Part shown: positions 52,215-60,882 of the stretch, in pieces
How the letters are laid out: the number at the start of each line of letters is the position of its first letter
Position numbering within the stretch: position 1 is the first letter of the stretch
Notes under the pieces: generated by a model
Database searches by the model: none
What the model saw: only the letters and a program-made list of their open reading frames with translations
What the model was told of the DNA's origin: nothing
Program-made: the position numbers and the translations under genes
Source of the DNA: Flavobacterium dauae
GTDB taxonomy: Bacteria; Bacteroidota; Bacteroidia; Flavobacteriales; Flavobacteriaceae
Assembly: GCF_004151275.2 (NCBI RefSeq)
Contig: NZ_CP130821.1
Coordinates: forward strand, 992,001-1,056,000
Length of the DNA stretch: 64,000 nt
Direction of reading: 5' to 3'

Positions 52215-53756
52215 TTAGTTATTGATAAGATTCAATACAAATTCTAACTGGGTGTCTTTGTGTTTAAAAAAATCCTTTAATGTAGGCCATATTTCATAAT
52301 CGGGAATAATTCCTCTTCCTCTGGGTTGCTCTGCTTTTTTGGGTGCATCCTGAATGAGATGTACAATGGAAAACTGACTTTTTATTTTTGAGTTTGGTAA
52401 CTCATAAATCATTGGAGAATGCCCGTTATGCTCATAATAGCCACCTCTTGTTTCTACTCCTACAATGGTAACATTATTGACATACGCTTTTACTAATGAA
52501 GCAAAATGTGATGCTGCCGAAGCTACATTTTCATTTATCAGAAGGAATATCTTTCCTTTGAACTTCGGTGTTTTGGGATTATAAACCGGATTGTACTTTT
52601 GATTCTGATAACTTAATCCGTTTTTGTAAATAGGAAAACGATCTTTAAGAGCTTCTTTTCCAAGAGCCAATGAAATGCTGTCCATAGATTGAGCTATTGA
52701 AACTCCCCAAAAATAGTTTTGAAAAGGAATATGGTATGGGTCAAAAACAATGCGTGCTTTCAGGTTTTCTTTAAACGGGTGGTCGGTCATATACCTCACG
52801 GGTTGTTCAAATGTAGGATCTGCACCGCCAGGGTTGTTTCTGACATCAATAATCAAATTCGGAATGTTTTTATTATTTAATGCCACAAAAACGCTGTCAA
52901 TAAATCGTACATATTTTTCAAATCCGGGATCTTCCGCTCCTGTTACCATACCAAACCATCTTAAATTGAGTAGGCCTGTTGACGGATTGATCATCTCAAA
53001 ACTATATGGTAACTGTTTATTAAAATCAATCAAATCGGAAACAGGGGCACTAAATTTGTTTGCTTCATTTTTTATACGTTGTTCAAGAGTAACAGCAGGT
53101 ATTCTTATGCTTTCTGTTTTCTTGGATTTGGGGGCAATGTATTCGATCTCATATACATCGGTAAGTCCATATTCCAATAAATAGTTTATCCCGAATGATT
53201 TATTTACACTTGCCGAAATTTTGGCGGTTTGGGTAAAACCATCGGTTGGATAATATTTAAAAAAAGACTTCATTAAATCTGTGTCAGTAGTACCGTTAAT
53301 GCTTAAAATTCTTGAGCCTACTGGAATTCTGGCATCTTGCCCCTCAAAAATGATTTGCCCTTCAATATAAACCAAGGGATAGGGGAAGAATGATTTTTGA
53401 CGTTTTAAGAAATCTAATAATTTGGTATTGGGTGCGGTATAGTTATGGCAACTACCTTCAAAATCTGCCAACTGAACCAATATTTTATAGAAATCTATCG
53501 TTTTCAAAGGGGTTTCTACCTGTTTAGATGCCCAGTTGAAAATACTGTCTATCTGCTGTGGTGTACGGTAAATGTATAATCCTGAATTTACTTGTTTACG
53601 AATATCTAAAAGGATTTGTAAATCTTCTTTCATCTCGTTTGAAGTAAGCATTTTGTTGTAATGCGACAAACTATCCTGCATTGTATGCTGTGCTTTGACC
53701 ACAGTTCCCCAAAAGAGCGTAATAATCAAAATAAAAATATTGTTTTTAGTTCCCAT
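52215..53756 (-). CDS. S41 family peptidase, secreted
   Basis: Protein of 513 residues with a signal peptide (MGTKNNIFILIITLFWGTVVKAQ). A PDZ-like part (ILSINGTTDTDLMKSFFKYY) is followed by the S41 fold: LLNLRWFGM, LIIDVRNNPGGADPTFEQP, GKIFLLINENVASAASHFASLVKAYVNNVTIVGVETRGG with the catalytic Ser in NVASAASHF. C-terminal YELPNSKIKSQFSIVH. Tail-specific protease relatives. Single gene on the minus strand before the alpha/beta hydrolase cluster. Confidence 0.9.
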   Translation of the reverse strand: MGTKNNIFILIITLFWGTVVKAQHTMQDSLSHYNKMLTSNEMKEDLQILLDIRKQVNSGLYIYRTPQQIDSIFNWASKQVETPLKTIDFYKILVQLADFEGSCHNYTAPNTKLLDFLKRQKSFFPYPLVYIEGQIIFEGQDARIPVGSRILSINGTTDTDLMKSFFKYYPTDGFTQTAKISASVNKSFGINYLLEYGLTDVYEIEYIAPKSKKTESIRIPAVTLEQRIKNEANKFSAPVSDLIDFNKQLPYSFEMINPSTGLLNLRWFGMVTGAEDPGFEKYVRFIDSVFVALNNKNIPNLIIDVRNNPGGADPTFEQPVRYMTDHPFKENLKARIVFDPYHIPFQNYFWGVSIAQSMDSISLALGKEALKDRFPIYKNGLSYQNQKYNPVYNPKTPKFKGKIFLLINENVASAASHFASLVKAYVNNVTIVGVETRGGYYEHNGHSPMIYELPNSKIKSQFSIVHLIQDAPKKAEQPRGRGIIPDYEIWPTLKDFFKHKDTQLEFVLNLINN

Positions 53757-53876
53757 AATGTACTTTTAGTTTCAGTTATCTTTTACTTGAAGATGTCTCA
53801 TTGCTTTTGCAACCAGTATTTTCTTTTCGATAGTTTTTCCCTTGTTGGCTCAGAGCCTTGTTTATTGACAGATTTT

Positions 53877-54782
53877 TTATTTTCTTACAAATTCAAAAAC
53901 AGTATTAATGAATTTTTTATTTTTTTCGTAATACAGTAGGTGCCCGCCGTTAATTTCTTTTATTGTTTGATTAGGGAAATTAAAAGATTTAAAATGATCT
54001 TCGCCAATTGCGTGATCTTTTGTTCCGGAAATTACTAAAACGGGAACTTTGATTTGATGGGTGATTTTTGTGTAATCTTTTTGATAATCAGCTATATACA
54101 AAGCCTTTTGAGCAAACGCAAATTCACTGGGGTTTTCGCTATCTATTTTGTTGAGTAAATCAGCGTTGTTTTTATTATCTGAAAGCAGTTTATAGATAAA
54201 ACCTTCTTCTACAAATTTGGATTGCACGTTCTTAAAAGTAGGAATTATTTGCGATGTATCAACTGCTTTATAATCGGTTTTTAAAAGGCTGTTCATATAA
54301 TTAATTTGATGCTGAATGGAGTAAAAAAGATTGAGTGTTGAATTGACAAAGATAAGCCCTTTAATGTGGTCAGGGTATTTTTGGGCATAGTTTACCGCTA
54401 AAATTCCGCCGAAAGAATGGGCTATTAAATACACCTTGTTTGCATTGTATCTTTGTCTGATCATTTCAATGTCTTCAAGCATTTTTTCTAAAGAGTAATC
54501 ATCATTTTTAGAACCTTCCGAACGCCCGCAACCTCTTTGATCATAGTAGATCATTGTAAGCCTGCTTTCTAAATTACTTCCACCTAAATCTTCGAACGAT
54601 TTGCTCCAAGCTCCCGGTCCTCCGTGAATAAAAATGGCAATTGGTCCATTTCCTGCTTTTTTTGTATATAATTTAATGCTGTCATTTGTCAGTACATAAT
54701 TGGCTACTGTTAAAGATTTCTGTGCTTTTACGCTTAAACTAATCGTAATGAACAAAATCAGAAAAGAAGTTAGTTTATACAT
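53877..54782 (-). CDS. Secreted alpha/beta hydrolase, proline-iminopeptidase-like
   Basis: Protein of 301 residues, signal peptide MYKLTSFLILFITISLSVKAQ. Motifs: oxyanion loop FIHGGPGAWSKSFEDLG, YYDQRGCGRSEGSKNDDYSL (the DQRGxGxS of S33 peptidases), nucleophile elbow LIAHSFGGILAVNYAQKYP, Asp in VISGTKDHAIGEDH, His in INGGHLLYYEKN. S33 family peptidase or esterase. 26 bp beyond the VOC gene stop, so perhaps in one transcript with it. Confidence 0.9.
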   Translation of the reverse strand: MYKLTSFLILFITISLSVKAQKSLTVANYVLTNDSIKLYTKKAGNGPIAIFIHGGPGAWSKSFEDLGGSNLESRLTMIYYDQRGCGRSEGSKNDDYSLEKMLEDIEMIRQRYNANKVYLIAHSFGGILAVNYAQKYPDHIKGLIFVNSTLNLFYSIQHQINYMNSLLKTDYKAVDTSQIIPTFKNVQSKFVEEGFIYKLLSDNKNNADLLNKIDSENPSEFAFAQKALYIADYQKDYTKITHQIKVPVLVISGTKDHAIGEDHFKSFNFPNQTIKEINGGHLLYYEKNKKFINTVFEFVRK

Positions 54783-54808
54783 TGTTTTTTGATTTTTTAT
54801 TTTGTTGT

Positions 54809-55177
54809 CTATTCAGAAATGATTAGATAATAATTGTCTAAATCTCTTAATATGAACTGATTTTTAAGCGAATTTTCGTTGTAATGAATTTCTTTCTCAA
54901 TAATTGCTTTTAGCACCTTTGCGTTTTCAAACACTTTTTTCAGTTCGTCAACCCGAAAGAAAAGAATTAGTCCGTTGCCAACTTCCTTGTCAAAATTCAA
55001 CATTGTAGGGTGTTCGTGGTCGCCCCATTTGTGCAAGCAAAGCACAACTTGTTTTTCACTTGTCAATATTTCAAAAGTATTGCCGCCGTGTTCGCTTTTA
55101 CAGCCTAATAATTTTTGATAAAATTTAGAACTTTCAGAAACATTTTTTACAGCTATTATTGTTTCGGTTCTTACCAT
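54809..55177 (-). CDS. VOC-family protein
   Basis: Protein of 122 residues with the glyoxalase/dioxygenase fold: VRTETIIAVKNVSESSKFYQKLLGCKSEHGGNTFEILTSEKQVVLCLHKWGDHEHPTM, then GNGLILFFRVDELKKVFENAKV and C-terminal LRDLDNYYLIIS. The HEHPTM stretch may give a metal ligand. Enzyme activity unknown. Lies in a minus-strand run behind the ArsR-SRPBCC-DoxX genes. Confidence 0.85.
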   Translation of the reverse strand: MVRTETIIAVKNVSESSKFYQKLLGCKSEHGGNTFEILTSEKQVVLCLHKWGDHEHPTMLNFDKEVGNGLILFFRVDELKKVFENAKVLKAIIEKEIHYNENSLKNQFILRDLDNYYLIISE

Positions 55178-55197
55178 AATGTTTTTTTATTGATCAT

Positions 55198-55662
55198 TTA
55201 TAAATAGTCACCTTTGATTACAAAATAGGAGCCTCTGATTGTTCCTGCCAATTTTGATTTTTGTCTGATAAACTTAAATTTGCTTTCTAATTCTGTCGGA
55301 ATCTCCATTCCTTCACAAAGTTTAAAACCAACGGCTCTTTTCTTTTTGTCGTCAATGGTATAAAGCACATTTATGGCAAGTCCGCTTTCGTAAAATACAA
55401 AATCCCATTTTATATTCTCAACCTGCATATTTGCTATTTCTAACGGTTTGGACAAAATCTCGATATTTCGTTCTTTCAAAATTTTGTTTACCCAATCCAA
55501 TGTCTCCTGGTTTTCATCAGCTGGCTCTACAAAGAAATCCTGTTTGTATTTATTCATAAAGTACCTTGCTTCGTGTGCTCTTAAACCAGCTAGTTTTTCG
55601 GCAAATGGTGAACTCTCGAAACCTGCTACCGAAACGGTTTTAAAATCTACTTTTTGTTTCAT
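55198..55662 (-). CDS. Hypothetical protein, 154 residues
   Basis: Soluble protein: MKQKVDFKTVSVAGFESSPFAEKLAGLRAHEARYFMNKYKQDFFVEPADENQ..., ending FIRQKSKLAGTIRGSYFVIKGDYL. Start at 55662 is chosen because the longer frame runs back into the DoxX gene (its stop is at 55670). Not recognised. It follows DoxX by 7 bp and so belongs to the ArsR-SRPBCC-DoxX transcript. Confidence 0.65.
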   Translation of the reverse strand: MKQKVDFKTVSVAGFESSPFAEKLAGLRAHEARYFMNKYKQDFFVEPADENQETLDWVNKILKERNIEILSKPLEIANMQVENIKWDFVFYESGLAINVLYTIDDKKKRAVGFKLCEGMEIPTELESKFKFIRQKSKLAGTIRGSYFVIKGDYL

Positions 55663-55669
55663 TGTTAAA

Positions 55670-56053
55670 TTATTTGTTGTTAATAATAATTTTTCTGTCT
55701 GTTGGTCTAAAATACCATGATAAAACAATGGCAACCAATAATATTAATGCCGGCATTGTTTCGGCAAATGGTTGACCAACAGCTAAATGTGAAATAGCAG
55801 CACCTGTCATCACAAAGAAAAAACCTGCATAGGCCCATTCTTTCAACAACGGATATTTAGGAATCAGGATAGCAATAACTCCCAATATTTTCCAGGTGCC
55901 AATAATGCTTAAAAGATAAAGCGGATAACCAAGTTTGGTAACAATTTCGTTGTAACCGCCAATTTGTAACATTTGCTGTATGCCACCTGCCAACATTCCT
56001 ACCGAAAGGAATAGGGTAGTTGTCCAATAAATAATGTTGTTTCTTTTTTTCAT
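55670..56053 (-). CDS. DoxX family membrane protein
   Basis: Protein of 127 residues with four membrane helices: IIYWTTTLFLSVGMLAGGIQQMLQIGG, LGYPLYLLSIIGTWKILGVIAIL, EWAYAGFFFVMTGAAISHLAVG and PALILLVAIVLSWYFRP. The DoxX-like family. Six bp behind the SRPBCC gene in an ArsR-SRPBCC-DoxX operon; function unknown. Confidence 0.9.
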   Translation of the reverse strand: MKKRNNIIYWTTTLFLSVGMLAGGIQQMLQIGGYNEIVTKLGYPLYLLSIIGTWKILGVIAILIPKYPLLKEWAYAGFFFVMTGAAISHLAVGQPFAETMPALILLVAIVLSWYFRPTDRKIIINNK

Positions 56054-56059
56054 AGTTTT

Positions 56060-56524
56060 TTATTTTAATTTGTTTACGATTTCTTGTAGTTTGTTGTGAG
56101 CCATATTTAAACCACTTGCAAATGGCATTTTTAGTTGTTCGGCCCGGTGCTGTTCAGATTTATATATGATATGAATGGAAAGTTTACTTTTTTCATCAGA
56201 AAGTTTTTCGAATTCCAAAAACTCCAACTGCACACCAATAGGCATATTTTCCATCTCAAAAGTTCTTACAATCCGTTCATTGGGTAAAAACGAATGTATT
56301 GTTCCGTTGGCTTTAAACATTACACTTCCGTTGTGAGAGGTCTCAAATTGATAACTGCCGTGATTTTTGTTTTCCAGTTTCAGCACTTTTGTCCCCATCC
56401 ATTGCTCTACCAATTCAGGCTCAACATAGGCTTTGAAAAGTAACTCCAAAGGCAGGTCAAACGTTCTTGTAATTACTAAATCCTGCTTGCCGTCTTCGGC
56501 ATTGATTTTTGTTTTTTGTTCCAT
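56060..56524 (-). CDS. SRPBCC (AHSA1-like) domain protein
   Basis: Protein of 154 residues: LVITRTFDLPLELLFKAYVEPELVEQWMGTKVLKLENKNHGSYQFET, NERIVRTFEMENMPIGVQLEFLEFE, SKLSIHIIYKSEQHRAEQLKMPFASGLNMAHNKLQEI. AHSA1-type START-like cavity protein (binds hydrophobic ligands or a partner protein). Six bp behind the ArsR gene; typical companion of this regulator type. Confidence 0.92.
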   Translation of the reverse strand: MEQKTKINAEDGKQDLVITRTFDLPLELLFKAYVEPELVEQWMGTKVLKLENKNHGSYQFETSHNGSVMFKANGTIHSFLPNERIVRTFEMENMPIGVQLEFLEFEKLSDEKSKLSIHIIYKSEQHRAEQLKMPFASGLNMAHNKLQEIVNKLK

Positions 56525-56530
56525 TGTTTT

Positions 56531-56854
56531 CTATTTTTTTGTTTGATACTTTTTCATTATATCTTCAAGTCTGTTAAATCTGTCGTCCCACATTTGTCTG
56601 AATGGTTCAATAAAATCGGCTATTTCTTTCATTTTTTTAGGATTAAGGTGATAATGCATTTCCCTTCCTTGTTGTTCCTGATTTACAAGTTCGCACTCGG
56701 TAAGAATTTGTAAGTGTTTTGAAACGGTTGGTCTTGCCGTGTTAAAGTTTGAAGCAATTGCACCAGCAGTTAAAGATTGTGTTGACAGAAGAAGTAGAAT
56801 TGCTCTTCTTGTAGGGTCGGCAATAGCCTGAAAAACGTCTCGTCTTAAATTCAT
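56531..56854 (-). CDS. ArsR-family winged-helix repressor
   Basis: Regulator of 107 residues: [81 protein letters not shown]. Winged HTH with the recognition helix [12 protein letters not shown]. No metal-binding Cys motif (ELCVCDL-type) is present, so it is not a metal sensor of the ArsR/SmtB kind; it is closer to the SdpR-like repressors that go with SRPBCC proteins. It likely binds the palindrome at 56884-56899. Confidence 0.92.
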   Translation of the reverse strand: MNLRRDVFQAIADPTRRAILLLLSTQSLTAGAIASNFNTARPTVSKHLQILTECELVNQEQQGREMHYHLNPKKMKEIADFIEPFRQMWDDRFNRLEDIMKKYQTKK

Positions 56855-56872
56855 AATGAAGTTATTTGACTA

Positions 56873-56899
56873 CAAATATAAATGTAGTTAATTAACTAC
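56873..56899 (-). promoter_or_regulatory. ArsR operon promoter and perfect palindromic operator
   Basis: On the minus strand the -7 box TATATTTG is at 56880-56873, 18 bp before the ATG. Just upstream of it lies the perfect 16-bp palindrome GTAGTTAATTAACTAC (56884-56899). A half-site GTTAACTAC recurs at 56934-56942. The position fits autorepression. Confidence 0.8.
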
Positions 56900-56942
56900 G
56901 CAAATTTTTGATGAAAAATTTTGAGATCATTCGTTAACTACA

Positions 56943-57142
56943 TATAATCAAACCTCTTTAAAATCAGTTATAATAAAGACTTTGTCCTGGGGACGAGAAA
57001 CCAAAACATAGATAAGATTGCTTCGCCAATTCGCAAGCTCGGGTCTTCAATCCATTTCTTTCAGAATGACAAATTATCTTTTTTATTGTGATTTGAATAT
57101 GTAAATATCTAATACCTTATAAAAATGTAAGTTAATTATAAA
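56943..57142. other. Gene-free stretch with REP-like remnant
   Basis: No gene. The part 57013-57050 (GATTGCTTCGCCAATTCGCAAGCTCGG...) is more GC-rich than its surroundings and looks like a degraded intergenic repeat of the type dispersed in Flavobacteria; an end TTTCAGAATGAC is at 57057-57070. Confidence 0.4.
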
Positions 57143-57181
57143 AAAAGATTAATGATTCCTTTTAACCATTAATCTTTTTTA
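57143..57181 (-). terminator. Terminator of the O-methyltransferase gene
   Basis: Arms AAAAAGATTAATG and CATTAATCTTTTT (about 57144-57156 and 57168-57180) around a 12-base loop; A/T runs on both sides. Directly after the stop at 57184 on the minus strand. Confidence 0.85.
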
Positions 57182-57183
57182 TT

Positions 57184-57825
57184 TTACAAAACCCGGCTTA
57201 CGGTTAAGCCATCACGTATGGGTAGTAAAACGGTTTCAACTCGTGAATCTTCGTTTACAATTTTGTTGTATTCTAAAAGTATCGGTGTAGATTTATCATT
57301 TTTTTGAACCTCTTCTAAAACCTTTCCGCTCCATAAAACATTGTCCGAAAGAATAATTCCGCCTTTATTCATCATTGGTACAATTAAATTCCAGTAATTA
57401 ATGTAGTTTTCTTTATCGGCATCAATAAAAACCAGATCAAATTTTTTATTCAAAGTTGGTACAATATCCAAAGCATTGCCAATATGCTGAATAATCTGAT
57501 CTTTAAATGGTGACTTACTAAAATATTTATGTTGAATATCTTCCAATTCTTCATTAATGTCAATGGTGTCAATAGTTCCGTCGTTTTTCAATCCTTCAGC
57601 CAAACACAACGTAGCGTAACCAGTGTAGGTTCCTAATTCTAAAATATGTTCCGGGTTCAGTATTTTTGAAAGCATACTTAACACACGCCCCTGAAAATGA
57701 CCACTTAACATACGGGGCTGTAGTATTTTTTGATGTGTTTCTTTATTTAACTGCTGTAATAATTCGGGTTCCGCAGCAGAATGTTTTTCTATATAATTTT
57801 CTAATTCTTCTGAGATAAAATGCAT
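57184..57825 (-). CDS. O-methyltransferase (class I SAM, methyltransferase 3 family)
   Basis: Protein of 213 residues. SAM motif ILELGTYTGYATLCLAEGL, then DTIDINEELEDIQHKYF, FDLVFIDADKENYINYWNLIVPMMNKGGIILSDNVLWSGKVLEEV; D-x-D-K metal ligands as in caffeoyl-CoA/catechol O-methyltransferases. I start at MHFISEEL; the 16 extra N-terminal residues of the longer frame (MKLWLCLVIFTKKSKQ) are atypical and overlap the divergent rlmN promoter region. Substrate unknown. Confidence 0.9.
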   Translation of the reverse strand: MHFISEELENYIEKHSAAEPELLQQLNKETHQKILQPRMLSGHFQGRVLSMLSKILNPEHILELGTYTGYATLCLAEGLKNDGTIDTIDINEELEDIQHKYFSKSPFKDQIIQHIGNALDIVPTLNKKFDLVFIDADKENYINYWNLIVPMMNKGGIILSDNVLWSGKVLEEVQKNDKSTPILLEYNKIVNEDSRVETVLLPIRDGLTVSRVL

Positions 57826-57904
57826 TTGTTTACTTTTTTTAGTAAAGATAACCAAACAAAGCCAAAGCTTCAAAAGTCAGCTTAAATTATTGTAACTTTG
57901 CAGC

Positions 57905-58945
57905 ATGAATACAGTTAAAAAAGACATACGCAGTTTAACCAAAGAGCAAATACGTAACTTTTTTGTAGCGCAGGGCGATAAAGCTTTTCGCGGCAATCAA
58001 GTGTATGAATGGTTGTGGAGCAAGGGTGCGCATAGTTTTGACGATATGACCAACGTATCAAAAGAAACCCGTGTTTTGTTAGAACAGCACTTTGTAATAA
58101 ACCACATTCAGGTAGATACCATGCAGCACAGCAACGACGGTACTATAAAAAATGCGGTGCGTTTACACGATGGTTTAATTGTAGAATCTGTTTTAATACC
58201 CACCGAAACCCGAACCACAGCCTGTGTTTCAAGTCAGGTTGGTTGTAGTTTAGACTGTAATTTCTGTGCCACAGCGCGTTTAAAACGCATGCGTAATTTA
58301 GCACCCGATGAAATTTATGATCAAGTTGTGGCGATCGATCAAGAAAGCCGATTGTATCACAACCGCCCGCTATCAAACATAGTATTTATGGGAATGGGCG
58401 AACCGTTGATGAACTACCCGAATGTAATGAAAGCGATCGAAAAAATCACTTCAAACGAAGGTTTGGGCATGTCGCCAAAACGTATTACCGTATCTACTTC
58501 GGGCGTTTCAAAAATGATCAAAAAAATGGCAGACGATGAGGTGAAATTCAAGCTGGCTGTTTCATTGCATTCGGCAATCGAAGAAACCCGAAACAAAATC
58601 ATGCCTTTTACCAAAAGTTTTCCGTTACCCGAACTGCGCGAAGCTTTAGAATATTGGTACCGCAAAACCAAAAGTAAAATCACTTACGAATATGTGGTTT
58701 GGAAAGGCATTAACGATGATAAAAAAGCCATTGATGCCTTGGTAAAATTCTGCAAATATGTACCTTGCAAAGTAAATATCATCGAATACAACCCAATTGA
58801 TGATGGCGAATTTCAACAAGCAGATCCAACCGTTATCGATGCGTATATTAATGCATTAAACAGTGGCGGTATTGTGGCAAAAGTACGCCGATCGCGCGGA
58901 AAAGATATTGATGCTGCCTGCGGACAATTGGCTAATAAATCATAA
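57905..58945 (+). CDS. rlmN: 23S rRNA (adenine-C2)-methyltransferase RlmN
   Basis: Radical SAM enzyme of 346 residues, methylating A2503 of 23S rRNA and A37 of some tRNAs. CxxxCxxC cluster in CSLDCNFCATARLKRMRNL, GMGEPLMNYPNV, ITVSTSGVSKMI, KVNIIEYNPIDDGEF and the C-terminal catalytic Cys in DIDAACGQLA. An N-terminal RNA-binding part (LTKEQIRNFFVAQGDKAFRGNQVYEWLWSKGAHSFDDMTN). Normal length. Confidence 0.97.
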   Translation: MNTVKKDIRSLTKEQIRNFFVAQGDKAFRGNQVYEWLWSKGAHSFDDMTNVSKETRVLLEQHFVINHIQVDTMQHSNDGTIKNAVRLHDGLIVESVLIPTETRTTACVSSQVGCSLDCNFCATARLKRMRNLAPDEIYDQVVAIDQESRLYHNRPLSNIVFMGMGEPLMNYPNVMKAIEKITSNEGLGMSPKRITVSTSGVSKMIKKMADDEVKFKLAVSLHSAIEETRNKIMPFTKSFPLPELREALEYWYRKTKSKITYEYVVWKGINDDKKAIDALVKFCKYVPCKVNIIEYNPIDDGEFQQADPTVIDAYINALNSGGIVAKVRRSRGKDIDAACGQLANKS

Positions 58946-58950
58946 AAACA

Positions 58951-58981
58951 ACCTGCAAGATATTACATTTTGCAGGTTTTT
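58951..58981 (+). terminator. rlmN terminator
   Basis: ACCTGCAA (58951-58958) / TTGCAGGT (58970-58977) with a T run to 58982, 5 bp past the stop. Confidence 0.88.
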
Positions 58982-58988
58982 TATTTGA

Positions 58989-59074
58989 AGCTTTTCCGGC
59001 TTTCCGCTATATCTTTCTTATTGCCCGAGCGGAGTCGAGGGCAACAAGAAAGGATGCCGCTGCAATCCGGGCTA
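58989..59074. repeat. REP-like intergenic palindrome
   Basis: Nested inverted repeat: CTTTCTTATTGCCC (59013-59026) pairs with GGGCAACAAGAAAG (59039-59052), with outer complementary parts around CCGGC and CCGGGCT. More GC-rich than the genome. Related in style to elements at 57013, 63337 and 63550. Confidence 0.6.
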
Positions 59075-59103
59075 GAAATAACTATATTTGAGAAAAAATA
59101 ATT

Positions 59104-59589
59104 ATGCTGCTTTTAAAGACCATTTTAGATTTAAATCAACTTTTAATAGGAGTTGGTGTTTTTGTATGTCTTCTAAAGACTATCCCAATGATGATTAAGC
59201 ATCAAACCAATAGTTTAGATTTGGAGATTATTTTTAAAGATAAATGGGTGGGGCTTTTTGTTGGTATCATAATAATTAATACAATTTCATATTTTATACT
59301 TAAAGACACATATATAGTTGATGCTACAAATGAGCTTAAAGAATCAATCGCTAAAAATGACTCTTTGTTTTTTTCTGATAACCGAATATATTTAGATACA
59401 AATAAAATTTATCCATGTGATTATAGTGATAGATATGTAGAGAATTCTATGCACACTTTAGTTTTGTCTGATAATACTGTTATTACTTTACAACAATTTA
59501 GGAATGATACAACTAAGTACGGAATTAACATAGTTAATCAAGTTGGTTTTTTCAACCATAATCCTATCGCAATATTTAAAGTAGATTAA
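59104..59589 (+). CDS. Hypothetical membrane protein, 161 residues
   Basis: Two membrane helices in the first half (LLIGVGVFVCLLKTIPMMI at about 12-30 and WVGLFVGIIIINTISYFIL at about 48-66), then a soluble part outside (ATNELKESIAKNDSLFFSDNRIYLDTNKIYPC...). Not recognised. Single gene between the REP-like repeat and the sigma-factor operon. Confidence 0.6.
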   Translation: MLLLKTILDLNQLLIGVGVFVCLLKTIPMMIKHQTNSLDLEIIFKDKWVGLFVGIIIINTISYFILKDTYIVDATNELKESIAKNDSLFFSDNRIYLDTNKIYPCDYSDRYVENSMHTLVLSDNTVITLQQFRNDTTKYGINIVNQVGFFNHNPIAIFKVD

Positions 59590-59688
59590 TTCTTCAATAT
59601 TCCTTCAAAAAAATATTTCAAAAAAAACAATCATCTTACAACCTTTTGCGTTTCTTTTGCGTCTATGTAATAAAGAGGCCAAAAACAA

Positions 59689-60222
59689 TTGAATTCAAAA
59701 ACACCTTTTTCCGAGTCTGAATTAATAAATCAGGTACAAAACAATAACCGCGCGGCACAAAAACAACTGTTCGATAGGTTTTCGCCAACCATGTTAAGTA
59801 CCTGCAGGCAGTACATAAAAGATCTTCACAATGCCGAAGATGTAATGTTGTGTGCCTTTATGAAAGTGTTTCAAAACATTAATCAGTACCGGAACGATGG
59901 TAGTTTTGAAGGTTGGATCCGCAAGATTATGATTCGCGAAAGCTTGTCGTTTCTTCGATCAAAAAAAGAACTCGATTTTATAGAAGATGCCAATCAGTCG
60001 GTTTTAAGTGTGGTTTCAGATTCTTATGAAATATCAAACGATTACCAAAAACTGATTGACGATTTGCCGAAAGGCTGCCGATACATTTTTGTGTTGAGTG
60101 TGATTGAAGGATACAAACATCAGGAAATTGCCGAAATGCTGAATATTTCTGTCGGAACATCAAAATCGCAGCTGGCTTACGCTAAAAAATTACTGAAACA
60201 ACAAATTGAATTAATACGATAG
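59689..60222 (+). CDS. ECF-type RNA polymerase sigma factor
   Basis: Sigma-70 family protein of 177 residues. Region 2: QNNRAAQKQLFDRFSPTMLSTCRQYIKDLHNAEDVMLCAFMKVFQNINQYRNDGSFEGWIRKIM. Region 4: LPKGCRYIFVLSVIEGYKHQEIAEMLNISVGTSKSQLAYAKKLLKQQIE. The start is a TTG (59689) as no ATG is in place; N-terminal MNSKTPFSESELINQVQNN fits the family. The next gene starts right at its stop and encodes a single-pass protein that may be its anti-sigma factor. Confidence 0.93.
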   Translation: MNSKTPFSESELINQVQNNNRAAQKQLFDRFSPTMLSTCRQYIKDLHNAEDVMLCAFMKVFQNINQYRNDGSFEGWIRKIMIRESLSFLRSKKELDFIEDANQSVLSVVSDSYEISNDYQKLIDDLPKGCRYIFVLSVIEGYKHQEIAEMLNISVGTSKSQLAYAKKLLKQQIELIR

Positions 60223-60882
60223 ATGATGGAGGATTTTGAAAAAGAGATGAAAGATTTTTTCCAACGTCGCGAAATAAAACCATCGGCAGATGCGTGGCAG
60301 CGAATGGAACATCTTTTAAACGAAGATAAACCGGTTAAACAAAAATCAATAAAGTTGTATTATCTTTTATCGGCTGCGGCATCGGTATTGTTGTTTATTG
60401 GGTTATGGATTTTCTTTGAAAAGGATCCCCAATCAATTCCCGAAACAAAGCCAATTGAAGCGGTTGTTATAAACAATGAACCACAAAAAACGGATCATAA
60501 GGTAAATAAAAAGCTATTAAAAGAATCGACCGTTAAGAAGCTATCTAAAACACACACATATTCAAAAAATACATCAAATGTACCACCGAAAATTATTGTA
60601 AATAAAGAACCGGTTGTTACAGAAAAACTTCCGATAACAGAAAAAAAAGAAGTTTATCCGGTGTATGATATAAAAGAAGAAGTATTTATTGCAGCTCGTT
60701 CAAATGTAGAAATTAAGGTTGATCCACAACGCTTATTAGAAAGTGCCGAGGTTGAACGGAAAATAAATAAAGCAATGCCTGAAGAAAAATCAATTTTTAG
60801 GGATCAACGCCTTTGGGAAATCATAAAAGAAAAACATAATAATTTTATTGGAAATTTTGCTAACACTATAGAAGTAGAATAA
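60223..60882 (+). CDS. Single-pass membrane protein, probable anti-sigma factor
   Basis: Protein of 219 residues: N-terminal soluble part MEDFEKEMKDFFQRREIKPSADAWQRMEHLLNE (pattern seen in Bacteroidota anti-sigma factors), one membrane helix LYYLLSAAASVLLFIGLWIFF (about residues 45-65), and a Lys/Glu/Pro-rich outer part. It starts immediately after the sigma gene and ends on the first base of the next gene, so the operon is tight. The anti-sigma role is by position and shape. Confidence 0.7.
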   Translation: MMEDFEKEMKDFFQRREIKPSADAWQRMEHLLNEDKPVKQKSIKLYYLLSAAASVLLFIGLWIFFEKDPQSIPETKPIEAVVINNEPQKTDHKVNKKLLKESTVKKLSKTHTYSKNTSNVPPKIIVNKEPVVTEKLPITEKKEVYPVYDIKEEVFIAARSNVEIKVDPQRLLESAEVERKINKAMPEEKSIFRDQRLWEIIKEKHNNFIGNFANTIEVE

